A stretch of 64,000 nt of DNA from Lacinutrix mariniflava. GTDB taxonomy: Bacteria; Bacteroidota; Bacteroidia; Flavobacteriales; Flavobacteriaceae. A model generated the notes under the pieces. The model ran no database searches, was not told the DNA's origin, and saw only the letters and a program-made list of their open reading frames with translations. The stretch covers positions 620,001-684,000 of the forward strand of contig NZ_LIQG01000026.1 in NCBI RefSeq assembly GCF_001418015.1, written 5' to 3'. The translations under genes were made by a program, and so were the position numbers. Of this stretch, positions 43,287 to 51,049 are shown piece after piece (position 1 is the first letter of the stretch; every line of letters starts with the position of its first letter).

Positions 43287-44144
43287 CTATAGAACGTTTA
43301 GTAACTGTTCTTTAATTTTCTCTAACTCATCCTTCATTTGTACAACTAACTGTTGCATTGGAGCGTAGTTACTTTTAGAGCCAATGGTGTTAATCTCTCT
43401 TCCCATTTCTTGGCCAATAAAAGCTAGCTTTTTTCCATTAGAATCTTTAGAGTTTAATGTTTCAATAAAATACTCTAAATGGTTTTTTAAACGCACTTTT
43501 TCTTCTGTAATATCAAACTTCTCTATGTAGTAAACCAATTCTTGTTCAAAACGGTTTTCATCGTATTTTTCTCTAAGGTCTTCAACACCTTTCTTTAATC
43601 GTTCGCGTACACCTTCAACACGTTCTGGATCCATAGTAAGTACTTGTTCTAATAAGTTTTCTATAGTTGCAACACGATTTTTAAAATCGGTTTCAAGAAC
43701 CTTTCCTTCATCTAAGCGATAACCTTTAATAGCAGTAATAGCAACTTTTATTTCAGCTTCAATTTGTGCCCATTCGGTATTGTCTATTTCCTCACGCTCC
43801 GTGTTTAAAGCATCTGGAAAACGTACCGCCATTTTTAAAAGCTCGATTTCGTTACCGTCAACAACGTTTTTAAGTTGCTGCATGTATTGTTTTACAACAG
43901 GAGTATTAATTTTAGTAGAGGTGTCTTCAGCAATAGCTTCAACATAAATAGAGAAATCTATTTTTCCACGATCTAACTCTTTTGCCATTAACTTACGCAA
44001 GTAAAGTTCCTTTTCTCTGTAAATAGAAGGCATTCTAGCATTCAAATCTAGGTTTTTGCTATTAAGCGATTTTAGCTCAATTGTAATTTTTTTTGTTGGT
44101 AATTGTAAAACAGATTTACCATAACCTGTCATTGAATGTATCAT
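43287..44144 (-). CDS. yicC: YicC-family endoribonuclease
   Basis: The protein (285 residues from the chosen start) begins MIHSMTGYGKS, the family hallmark. It ends with the conserved C-terminal block GKKLAFIGQEMGREINTIGSKS and QQLVVQMKDELEKIKEQLLNV. YicC proteins are stress-related endoribonucleases in several bacteria. An upstream ATG at 44168 would add eight residues absent from the family. It precedes gmk, as often seen in other bacteria. A -7 box TATCTTTG lies 22 bases upstream. Confidence 0.94.
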   Translation of the reverse strand: MIHSMTGYGKSVLQLPTKKITIELKSLNSKNLDLNARMPSIYREKELYLRKLMAKELDRGKIDFSIYVEAIAEDTSTKINTPVVKQYMQQLKNVVDGNEIELLKMAVRFPDALNTEREEIDNTEWAQIEAEIKVAITAIKGYRLDEGKVLETDFKNRVATIENLLEQVLTMDPERVEGVRERLKKGVEDLREKYDENRFEQELVYYIEKFDITEEKVRLKNHLEYFIETLNSKDSNGKKLAFIGQEMGREINTIGSKSNYAPMQQLVVQMKDELEKIKEQLLNVL

Positions 44145-44165
44145 ATGCTTTTTATAAAAGTTGCA

Positions 44166-44173
44166 CAAAGATA
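44166..44173 (-). promoter_or_regulatory. -7 box of the yicC-gmk-nadD run
   Basis: On the minus strand TATCTTTG matches TAnnTTTG exactly, 22 bases before the yicC start at 44144. The -33 element is not clear. Confidence 0.45.
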
Positions 44174-44244
44174 AGTAAAACAGAATCCTTAGAAAACTCC
44201 ATATTGTTTTTACTTAATGCTATAGCTATTAAGAGAAAATAATA

Positions 44245-44252
44245 TAGCTTTG
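44245..44252 (+). promoter_or_regulatory. -7 box of the thioesterase gene
   Basis: TAGCTTTG matches TAnnTTTG, 20 bases before the start at 44272. It is divergent from the yicC promoter. Confidence 0.4.
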
Positions 44253-44271
44253 TATTTCAAAATCTGTAAAA

Positions 44272-44751
44272 ATGTACAAAAAAGAGTTCGAAATTCGTTG
44301 GAGTGATGTAGATGCTAATAGGCATTTAGCCAATTCTGCTTATACTAATTTTATGAGTCATACAAGGATGGCTTTTTTAATAGAACATGGTTTTACTATG
44401 AAAGAATTGGCCCTTAATAATATTGGACCAGTAGTTTTTTACGAGCACATGCACTATTTTAAAGAAGCTTTTATGGGACAACCTATTACTGTGTCTTTAG
44501 AGGTTTCAGGATTGAGCGAAGATGGAATGTTTTTTAAGTTCGATCATAATTTTTATAATCATAAAGGAGAAAACATTGCATTTTGCGAAATGCTTGGCGC
44601 TTGGATAGATTTAAAAGCTAGAAAGATGACTAATTTGCCAAAAGTACTTTCAGATTTAGCAGATAAGTTTCCAAAATCTGAAGACTATAAAATTCTAACA
44701 AAAGAAGACACGCGAGCAAACGGTCGCGTACCAAAAAATTTAAGCCTCTAA
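44272..44751 (+). CDS. Acyl-CoA thioesterase (hot-dog fold)
   Basis: The 159-residue protein begins MYKKEFEIRWSDVDANRHLANSA, the 4-hydroxybenzoyl-CoA-thioesterase-like start with the catalytic aspartate in SDVDANRH. It continues with the hot-dog helix and sheet pattern (ENIAFCEMLGAWIDLKARK). It probably hydrolyses an acyl-CoA thioester; the substrate is unknown. It is convergent with the DMT transporter gene, with 12 bases of overlap at their 3' ends. Confidence 0.9.
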   Translation: MYKKEFEIRWSDVDANRHLANSAYTNFMSHTRMAFLIEHGFTMKELALNNIGPVVFYEHMHYFKEAFMGQPITVSLEVSGLSEDGMFFKFDHNFYNHKGENIAFCEMLGAWIDLKARKMTNLPKVLSDLADKFPKSEDYKILTKEDTRANGRVPKNLSL

Positions 44752-45639
44752 TATTTCTTTTGGCTTTTTAGTTACTAAATACACGCCTGAAAATATTAAT
44801 GCAGAGGCTATTAGTTTTACAGGAGTAACAGTATCACTTCCCATAATAATTGCAAAAACACCAGCAATAACTGGTTGTATGTAAATAAATGTGGTTACCG
44901 TAGAAGCTTTTAAATGTCTAAGTGCTAAAGGGTTTAATAGATATGTTCCAAATGTTGCACCAATAACAACAAATAGTACTGAAAATAAAATGTATGGCGT
45001 AAACGTTGAAAATTGAGCAGTAACAACATCATTATATCCAAAAGGAATTACCATAATTAATCCGAATAAAAACAACCAACGTATAAACGTAAATGGATGG
45101 TATTTGTTGGTTAGTTTTTTAATAATGATAATATAGATACTGTAGGAAACTGCGTTAATAAAAACGAGTAGATTACCTAATAAAACATTATCTCCTTCTA
45201 AGTTAGATTTGCCATAAATGCTTAATACCAAAGCACCTGAAAAGCCTAGAATAACACCAAAAATTTTTAATATTGTAACGCGTTCCTTTAAGTAGAAGGA
45301 TGACAAAACCAATACAATTATTGGTACTATTATCATAATTACCGAAGCATGGATAGGTGTTGTAAATTCCAGACCTTTAAAAAAGCAAAGCATATTTAGT
45401 ACAACGCCAAAAATAGCAGCATAGAAGAAGGTTAAGTAATCTTTGGTGTCTATTTTTTCTTTAGGTCCTAAAAAACTAAAGGTCCAAAACAAAGCTGTTG
45501 CACCTGCAACACGTATTAATATAAAACCAAAAGGTTTTATATAGCCTCCTGCCATAGCATCTTTAGCAAAAGTAAAAGTTAAACCATAAAGTAACTGAAC
45601 GACAAGCGCCGCAATTAAAGCCCAATATCTAGTTTTCAT
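44740..45639 (-). CDS. EamA-type DMT-superfamily transporter
   Basis: The 299-residue protein has about ten membrane helices in two EamA repeats, with the first half around LLYGLTFTFAKDAMAGGYIKP and the second around GNLLVFINAVSYSIYIIIIKKLTNKYHPF. Such carriers export or import metabolites; the substrate is unknown. It overlaps the upstream ArsC-like gene by 11 bases on the same strand and the convergent thioesterase gene by 12 bases. Confidence 0.92.
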   Translation of the reverse strand: MKTRYWALIAALVVQLLYGLTFTFAKDAMAGGYIKPFGFILIRVAGATALFWTFSFLGPKEKIDTKDYLTFFYAAIFGVVLNMLCFFKGLEFTTPIHASVIMIIVPIIVLVLSSFYLKERVTILKIFGVILGFSGALVLSIYGKSNLEGDNVLLGNLLVFINAVSYSIYIIIIKKLTNKYHPFTFIRWLFLFGLIMVIPFGYNDVVTAQFSTFTPYILFSVLFVVIGATFGTYLLNPLALRHLKASTVTTFIYIQPVIAGVFAIIMGSDTVTPVKLIASALIFSGVYLVTKKPKEILEA

Positions 45640-45988
45640 TTAAAGCATTTTTTACAGCCTCAACATTTTGTTTAGAATTTCCTATGTAGATTTTATCGTT
45701 TAAAATAAAAACAGGTCGGCTTAAAAAAGTATAATGTTCTAAAATTAGATTTTTGTAATCTGTTTCAGTTAAATTCTGATTTTTTAAATCGCGTTGTTTG
45801 TAAAGTGTTGCTCTTTTGCTAAAAAAAGCTTCGTAGCTTCCTGCGAGGTTTTTCATCTCTTCTATTTGAGCTTCTGTAATCGCTTCAGTTTTTATATTTT
45901 GAAGTACTACGTTATCTGGTAGATCAAGCTCTTTTAAAATACGAATACAGGTGCTACACGATTTTAAATAATATACTTTATTAGTCAT
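45629..45988 (-). CDS. ArsC/Spx-family protein
   Basis: The protein (119 residues from the chosen start) has the thioredoxin-like ArsC fold. It begins MTNKVYYLKSCSTCIRIL with a CxxC pair near residues 11-14 and continues to PVFILNDKIYIGN, the family's typical cis-proline region (RPVFI). Arsenate reductases of the ArsC type have one catalytic cysteine; Spx proteins have CxxC. Which role applies here is unclear. An upstream ATG at 46009 would add seven residues and is less likely. It overlaps the transporter gene by 11 bases and may be co-transcribed with it. Confidence 0.87.
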   Translation of the reverse strand: MTNKVYYLKSCSTCIRILKELDLPDNVVLQNIKTEAITEAQIEEMKNLAGSYEAFFSKRATLYKQRDLKNQNLTETDYKNLILEHYTFLSRPVFILNDKIYIGNSKQNVEAVKNALNEN

Positions 45989-46059
45989 TACAATAGTTTT
46001 ACACTGCAAATTAAATTTATTTAAAACAGATTCTACTATATTTATAAAAAATTTGAATT

Positions 46060-46524
46060 ATGGATTTTACTTTCGATGTATTTGCGAAAACAAGAGGCTT
46101 TTTTAAAGCGTATTTAGAAGAATTGTCATTAGCACAACTTAATGCTATACCAAACGGATTTAATAATAATATTATCTGGAATATTGGACACAGTATTGTG
46201 ACAGAGCAAATATTAGTTTATAAACTTTCGGGTTTAAAACCTAATGTAAGTGAAGCGCTTATCGAGAAATATAAAAAAGGAACTATTCCAGATGGTAATG
46301 CAACGCAAGAAGACGTTAACGAACTAAAAGCCTTGTCTTTTTCTACAATTGAGCATACCAAAGCAGATTTTGGTTCTAAAGTATTTAGTACGTTTAACGA
46401 ATATACTTTATCTACTACAGGTAATACATTAACAAACGTAAATCAAGCCATACAATTTGCACTTATTCACGAAGGGATGCATGCTGGTTATATTTTAGCG
46501 ATGTTGCGTGCTTTAAAAGTTTAA
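46060..46524 (+). CDS. DinB-family protein
   Basis: The 154-residue protein has the four-helix DinB/YfiT-like pattern. The metal-binding histidines are probably in WNIGHSIVTEQ (near residue 46) and LIHEGMHAGYIL (near residue 140). Members of this family bind a metal and some transfer thiols, but most have unknown substrates. It is convergent with the following DUF3298-like lipoprotein gene, with a 12-base overlap at the 3' ends. Confidence 0.92.
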   Translation: MDFTFDVFAKTRGFFKAYLEELSLAQLNAIPNGFNNNIIWNIGHSIVTEQILVYKLSGLKPNVSEALIEKYKKGTIPDGNATQEDVNELKALSFSTIEHTKADFGSKVFSTFNEYTLSTTGNTLTNVNQAIQFALIHEGMHAGYILAMLRALKV

Positions 46525-47256
46525 ATAGTTATTTGCAACAGTATATGGGATTGTAAATTCTATTATATTATTAGAAGAAGAATTAAAGGTGTCGTAGAAG
46601 ACAATTACACCATCTTCGCTAAAACCTAGGTTTTCTGGTAGTGTAAAAGTATCGGCATCAAAGGCCTCTATACGGTCGTTGTTTGCCGAAAGTAATTCTT
46701 TGTCGTAATACTTTTTGGCTAATGTTGTAAAAGCAGGCACATCATTTAATAAGTCTTTAGTGTTTAGTTCTTGACCTGTTTTAACATCAAAATTATAGAA
46801 CCTAAAGACTAAGTTGCTATGCGCTCCTCCGGTATTTATGCTAGAATTCATGGCTATAGAAGCTAAAGTTTCACTTTCGTAAACTATTTCACCATCTATT
46901 AAAACTTCCCAAGGTGGTAAATTGGTGTACAGTGTTTTTCCTATTTGTATTTTAAAGTCTTTATAAGCTTTTTTAAAGTCTTCAATACTTTCCTCTGTAC
47001 TTGGCTTTGTTTCAGAAACAGCTTCAATGTTTAGTGCTGTGTTTACAAATTGAGCAAGTGTTTTGTTAATTTGTTTTGCAGCTTCAGTTTTACCTTCGGC
47101 TTTAGGAATGTTTATTTCTATAGTAGTTTCTCCTTCATCTATAATAGACGTTTCTATAAAATTAAGGGTAACTTCATCTTTACAAGAAAAACAAATGCTT
47201 GAAAGGATAATGAGGCTAAAAATTTTTATTAATCTAAAAGATGAACTGTTAAACAT
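46513..47256 (-). CDS. DUF3298/RsiV-like lipoprotein
   Basis: The 247-residue protein has a lipoprotein-type signal (FSLIILSSICFSCKDE, lipidated cysteine probably near residue 25). The mature part resembles the PdaC/RsiV (DUF4163 plus DUF3298) layout: TSIIDEGETTIEINIPKAEG, GGAHSNLVFRFYNFDVKTGQ, and the end VIVFYDTFNSSSNNIIEFTIPY. These domains bind cell-wall material in some proteins (in RsiV, lysozyme). The function here is unknown. It overlaps the convergent DinB gene by 12 bases. Confidence 0.87.
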   Translation of the reverse strand: MFNSSSFRLIKIFSLIILSSICFSCKDEVTLNFIETSIIDEGETTIEINIPKAEGKTEAAKQINKTLAQFVNTALNIEAVSETKPSTEESIEDFKKAYKDFKIQIGKTLYTNLPPWEVLIDGEIVYESETLASIAMNSSINTGGAHSNLVFRFYNFDVKTGQELNTKDLLNDVPAFTTLAKKYYDKELLSANNDRIEAFDADTFTLPENLGFSEDGVIVFYDTFNSSSNNIIEFTIPYTVANNYLNF

Positions 47257-47300
47257 TGACTAAAGGTTTTAATGCAATTTATATACAACGAATTAAAGGC

Positions 47301-47308
47301 TATTTTTG
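47301..47308 (+). promoter_or_regulatory. -7 box upstream of the cystathionine gamma-synthase gene
   Basis: TATTTTTG matches TAnnTTTG, 49 bases before the ATG at 47357. Confidence 0.4.
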
Positions 47309-47356
47309 TTCTAATCAAAAAAACTGAAAGTTATTTTTTAATTGAAAGAAGAACAC

Positions 47357-48496
47357 ATGAAATTTAACACAAAAACCATACATGGTAAACAGCATCCAGA
47401 CAAAGCTTATGGAGCAGTAATGCCACCAATATACCAAACCTCGACTTATGCGCAAACAACACCTGGAGGACATAAAGGTTTTGCGTATTCAAGATCTCAT
47501 AATCCTACACGTCACGCATTAGAAAACGCTTTTGCAAGTATAGAGAATGGTGAATTTGGATTGGCTTTTGGTTCTGGTTTAGCGGCTATTGATGCTGTTA
47601 TGAAACTATTAAAACCTGGAGATGAGGTTATTTCTACTAACGATCTCTATGGTGGCACGTACCGTTTATTTACTTCAATTTTTGAAGGATTTGGTATTAA
47701 ATTTCATTTTGTAGGCATGGAAAATGCAGCAAATATTGAAAACTATATAAACGAAAAAACAAAATTAATTTGGGTAGAAACACCTACAAACCCAATGTTA
47801 AATATTATTGATATTAAAGCGGTTGCTCTAATTGCAAAAAAGCATGGTGTTTTACTTTCTGTCGATAATACTTTTGCTACGCCTTATTTGCAACAACCAT
47901 TAGATTTGGGTGCAGATATTGTTATGCATTCTGCAACAAAATACATTGGTGGACATAGCGATTTAGTAATGGGAGCTTTAATTGTAAAGGATAAAGATTT
48001 GGCAGATAAGTTGTATTTTATACAGAATGCTAGTGGTGCAATATGTGGTCCACAAGATTCTTTTTTAGCGCTACGCGGAATTAAAACACTACACGTTAGA
48101 ATGCAACGTCATTGTGAAAATGGAAAAGCTGTAGCCGAATATTTAGCATCACATCCAAAAGTTGAAAGTGTATATTGGCCAGGTTTTAAAAATCATCTAA
48201 ACCATAATATAGCAAAAACTCAAATGAAAGATTTTGGTGGCATGCTTTCTTTTAATACAAAAGGAAATAATTATGAAGAGGCTATAAAAGTGGTCGAAAA
48301 TTTAAAAATATTTACATTAGCAGAATCTCTTGGTGGCGTAGAATCTTTGGTGGGACATCCTGCAAGCATGACACATGCGAGTATACCAAAAGCAGAACGT
48401 GAGAAAATAGGTGTTGTAGATTCTTTAATTAGGCTAAGTGTTGGTATCGAAGATGAAGAAGACTTAATAAACGATTTAAAACAGGCCTTAGGGTAG
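47357..48496 (+). CDS. Cystathionine gamma-synthase-type PLP enzyme
   Basis: The protein (379 residues from the chosen start) is a Cys/Met-metabolism PLP enzyme. It has KFNTKTIHGKQHPD, YSRSHNPTRHALE, FGSGLAAIDAVM and the PLP-lysine motif SATKYIGGHSDLVMG (K near residue 195). SLGGVESLVGHPASMTH follows, then the usual end. It makes cystathionine from an activated homoserine and cysteine, or carries out the reverse lyase reaction; these are hard to tell apart by sequence. A TTG at 47342 would add five residues; the ATG at 47357 is preferred. It has its own terminator. Confidence 0.93.
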   Translation: MKFNTKTIHGKQHPDKAYGAVMPPIYQTSTYAQTTPGGHKGFAYSRSHNPTRHALENAFASIENGEFGLAFGSGLAAIDAVMKLLKPGDEVISTNDLYGGTYRLFTSIFEGFGIKFHFVGMENAANIENYINEKTKLIWVETPTNPMLNIIDIKAVALIAKKHGVLLSVDNTFATPYLQQPLDLGADIVMHSATKYIGGHSDLVMGALIVKDKDLADKLYFIQNASGAICGPQDSFLALRGIKTLHVRMQRHCENGKAVAEYLASHPKVESVYWPGFKNHLNHNIAKTQMKDFGGMLSFNTKGNNYEEAIKVVENLKIFTLAESLGGVESLVGHPASMTHASIPKAEREKIGVVDSLIRLSVGIEDEEDLINDLKQALG

Positions 48497-48515
48497 AACG
48501 GCATATTGTAGAAAC

Positions 48516-48552
48516 AAAAAAAAGCTCAAGTGTTAAACTTGAGCTTTTTTTT
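48516..48552. terminator. Bidirectional intrinsic terminator
   Basis: Perfect 10-bp stem AAAGCTCAAG / CTTGAGCTTT with a 7-base loop and A-/T-runs on the two sides, between convergent genes. Confidence 0.9.
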
Positions 48553-48570
48553 ATTATCATTTATTTGAGC

Positions 48571-49380
48571 TTAATCTAGATAATAAATATACCCAAAGTT
48601 AAGCCATACTAGCCAATCATTATATTTATTGAACTCTAAATCATGGTCTAAACCATCTATTAAATCATTAAAATAATATTGACCTCTAAGATCTATCATT
48701 AAATCTGAAGAGGTGTTTAATTTATAACGAGCTCCTATACTTGATACTACAGACCATGTGCTACCGCCACTTACATCTACAGGTTTAGTATTTATAGGGT
48801 CTGGAACTTGCGTATACCATGGTTGATAATAATTAAGAGTATTCTCGCTATTACCATCGCCATAAGTAGTACTCACTTTAGGGTTGAAGGATACGTAGTG
48901 CGCACCAAAACTTATAAAAGGAGCTAATTTGTAAGAGAAAGCTTGAAAAGAACGAATGCTTAGTGGGAAGTATTCAATTTGCATTCCAATATCAAAATTA
49001 TTAGCTTCACCTTTATGTCCTCTTAGTTGTTTAGAATTTTCACTTGTTCTTTCCGGATCTACAAATTCTCCAAAATGTTCGAGTTTTGTTTTATTATAAG
49101 ATAATTCGGTTCTTAATTTAAAGTGGTCGTTAAAATAATTATCAGTAGTGTAGCAGTTACAGCTTGCTTGATAAGCGAAATTTAGATAGTGAACTATACC
49201 AATACCAAAACCGGTGTTTCCAGCATTTGTTTCGAACTCGCTCCTTAATCCATAATCAGATTTAAAGGCTACGGGACCAGTAATAATGCCTATTTCATGA
49301 GAAAGTCCTAATTGTGCAAAAGAAACTTGAGCAGTAAGAAGAATTATAATTAGCTTCGTTATATGTTTTGGATTAAGCAT
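48571..49380 (-). CDS. Outer-membrane beta-barrel-like protein, THC0290_0291-type
   Basis: The 269-residue protein has a signal peptide (IIILLTAQVSFAQ). The mature part is rich in alternating beta strands, aromatic residues and glycine (GIGIVHYLNFAYQ, FISFGAHYVSFNP, DLMIDLRGQYYFND). It ends LWLNFGYIYYL-like (LVWLNFGYIYYLD), typical of outer-membrane barrels. I recall flavobacterial proteins of this appearance under the family name THC0290_0291. Two cysteines lie in SCNCYTTD. Function unknown. It is monocistronic. Confidence 0.78.
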   Translation of the reverse strand: MLNPKHITKLIIILLTAQVSFAQLGLSHEIGIITGPVAFKSDYGLRSEFETNAGNTGFGIGIVHYLNFAYQASCNCYTTDNYFNDHFKLRTELSYNKTKLEHFGEFVDPERTSENSKQLRGHKGEANNFDIGMQIEYFPLSIRSFQAFSYKLAPFISFGAHYVSFNPKVSTTYGDGNSENTLNYYQPWYTQVPDPINTKPVDVSGGSTWSVVSSIGARYKLNTSSDLMIDLRGQYYFNDLIDGLDHDLEFNKYNDWLVWLNFGYIYYLD

Positions 49381-49545
49381 AGTTATGTCAAGTGATTAAA
49401 AGCATTAAGTGAACAAATATATAAAAACACGATGAACAAACAAATATTATAGATAAAATGCAGTGTAATATTATTTTAGCAATACTGAAATAAAAAATAT
49501 TGATTGTGAAATTAAAAAAAAGAGATATGTTTTTTATAGATAATG

Positions 49546-49553
49546 TATCTTTG
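49546..49553 (+). promoter_or_regulatory. -7 box of gdhA
   Basis: TATCTTTG matches TAnnTTTG exactly, 50 bases before the gdhA start at 49603. The -33 element is not clear. Confidence 0.45.
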
Positions 49554-49602
49554 TTGTACAAAAGAGGGAACTCTAGTGTTAAAAATATAATTAAAAGGTT
49601 AA

Positions 49603-50946
49603 ATGGAAAATAAAATTCAAGCATTTTTAGATTTAGTAAAAGAAAAAAATGGTCACGAACCAGAATTTTTACAAGCTGTTCATGAGGTTGCAGAGACTGT
49701 AATCCCATTTATTGAAGAAAATCCTAAGTATCAAGGGAAAATGTTATTAGAGCGTATGGTAGAACCAGAACGCACAATAATTTTTAGAGTGCCTTGGATA
49801 GATGATAAAGGTAATACTCAAGTAAATAGAGCTTTTAGAGTAGAATTTAATTCTGCTATAGGACCATATAAAGGTGGCTTACGTTTTCATCCATCTGTAA
49901 ATTTAAGTATTCTTAAGTTTTTAGGTTTTGAACAAGTATTTAAAAATTCTCTTACAACTTTACCTATGGGTGGAGGAAAAGGAGGAAGTGATTTTAATCC
50001 TAAAGGAAAAAGTGATAACGAAGTAATGCGTTTCTGTCAATCTTTTATGTCAGAATTGTTTAGACATATTGGAGCAAATACAGATGTTCCTGCTGGAGAT
50101 ATTGGTGTTGGTGGCCGTGAAATTGGTTACATGTTTGGTCAATATAAGCGATTAGCAAACGAATTTACAGGAATATTAACAGGAAAGGGAATAAGCTATG
50201 GTGGTTCTTTAATTAGACCAGAGGCAACAGGATATGGTACTGTATATTTTGCAAAAAATATGCTAGCGACTAAAAACGATTCTTTTGAAGGTAAAACGGT
50301 TGTTATTTCTGGATCAGGAAATGTTGCACAGTATGCCTGTGAGAAAGCTACTGAATTAGGTGGAAAAGTAGTTACAATGTCTGATTCTTCTGGATATATT
50401 TATGATGAAAATGGAATAGATGCTGAGAAATTAGCCTTTATTATGGAAATTAAAAATATAAATAGAGGAAGAATTAGTGAATATGTAGCTAAATATTCTT
50501 CGGCAACATTCCACGAAGGAGAAAGACCTTGGAGTATTGATTGCGATGTGGCTATGCCATGTGCAACACAAAACGAATTAAACAAAGAAGAGGCTGAAGC
50601 TTTAGTAAAAAACAATGTTATTGTTGTTGCTGAAGGAGCAAACATGCCAACAACACCTGAAGCTATTGAAGTTTTACAAAAAGCAAAAGTGTTATTTTCA
50701 CCTGGAAAAGCATCTAATGCAGGAGGTGTTGCAACTTCTGGTTTAGAAATGAGTCAAAATTCTTTAAGATATAATTGGACAAGAGAAGAGGTAGATGCTA
50801 AACTTTATCAGATTATGAACGATATTCATGAATCTTGTGTAAAATATGGAACCCAAAAAGACGGTAGCATAGATTACGTAAAAGGAGCGAATGTCGCTGG
50901 TTTTGTTAAAGTTGCAGATGCTATGTTAGCTCAAGGAGTTGTATAA
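49603..50946 (+). CDS. gdhA: NADP-type glutamate dehydrogenase
   Basis: GdhA interconverts glutamate with 2-oxoglutarate and ammonia, mainly in the direction of assimilation. The 447-residue protein has the substrate-binding GPYKGGLRFHPSVN segment, LPMGGGKGGSDFNPKGKS with the catalytic lysine, and PAGDIGVGGREIGYMFGQYK. It also has the nucleotide-binding VISGSGNVAQYACEK and the end SGLEMSQNSLRYNWTREEVD. Length and motifs match the hexameric NADP-dependent class. It is monocistronic with its own promoter and terminator. Confidence 0.97.
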   Translation: MENKIQAFLDLVKEKNGHEPEFLQAVHEVAETVIPFIEENPKYQGKMLLERMVEPERTIIFRVPWIDDKGNTQVNRAFRVEFNSAIGPYKGGLRFHPSVNLSILKFLGFEQVFKNSLTTLPMGGGKGGSDFNPKGKSDNEVMRFCQSFMSELFRHIGANTDVPAGDIGVGGREIGYMFGQYKRLANEFTGILTGKGISYGGSLIRPEATGYGTVYFAKNMLATKNDSFEGKTVVISGSGNVAQYACEKATELGGKVVTMSDSSGYIYDENGIDAEKLAFIMEIKNINRGRISEYVAKYSSATFHEGERPWSIDCDVAMPCATQNELNKEEAEALVKNNVIVVAEGANMPTTPEAIEVLQKAKVLFSPGKASNAGGVATSGLEMSQNSLRYNWTREEVDAKLYQIMNDIHESCVKYGTQKDGSIDYVKGANVAGFVKVADAMLAQGVV

Positions 50947-50962
50947 CAATAATTTATTACAT

Positions 50963-50996
50963 TAAAAAAAGCTTCCTTTTAGGAGGCTTTTTTTGT
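50963..50996 (+). terminator. Intrinsic terminator of gdhA
   Basis: Stem GCTTCC / GGAGGC (one G-T pair) with a short loop, A-run before and T-run after. Confidence 0.8.
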
Positions 50997-51049
50997 TTTT
51001 GTATATATTTTTGCAATATTCTACGTTATATTAAGCGTAATTATAAATT

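Noticed and set aside
49388-49708. 106-codon open frame on the minus strand
   Set aside because: It covers the gdhA promoter and the start of gdhA antisense. Its hydrophobic look follows from AT-rich DNA.
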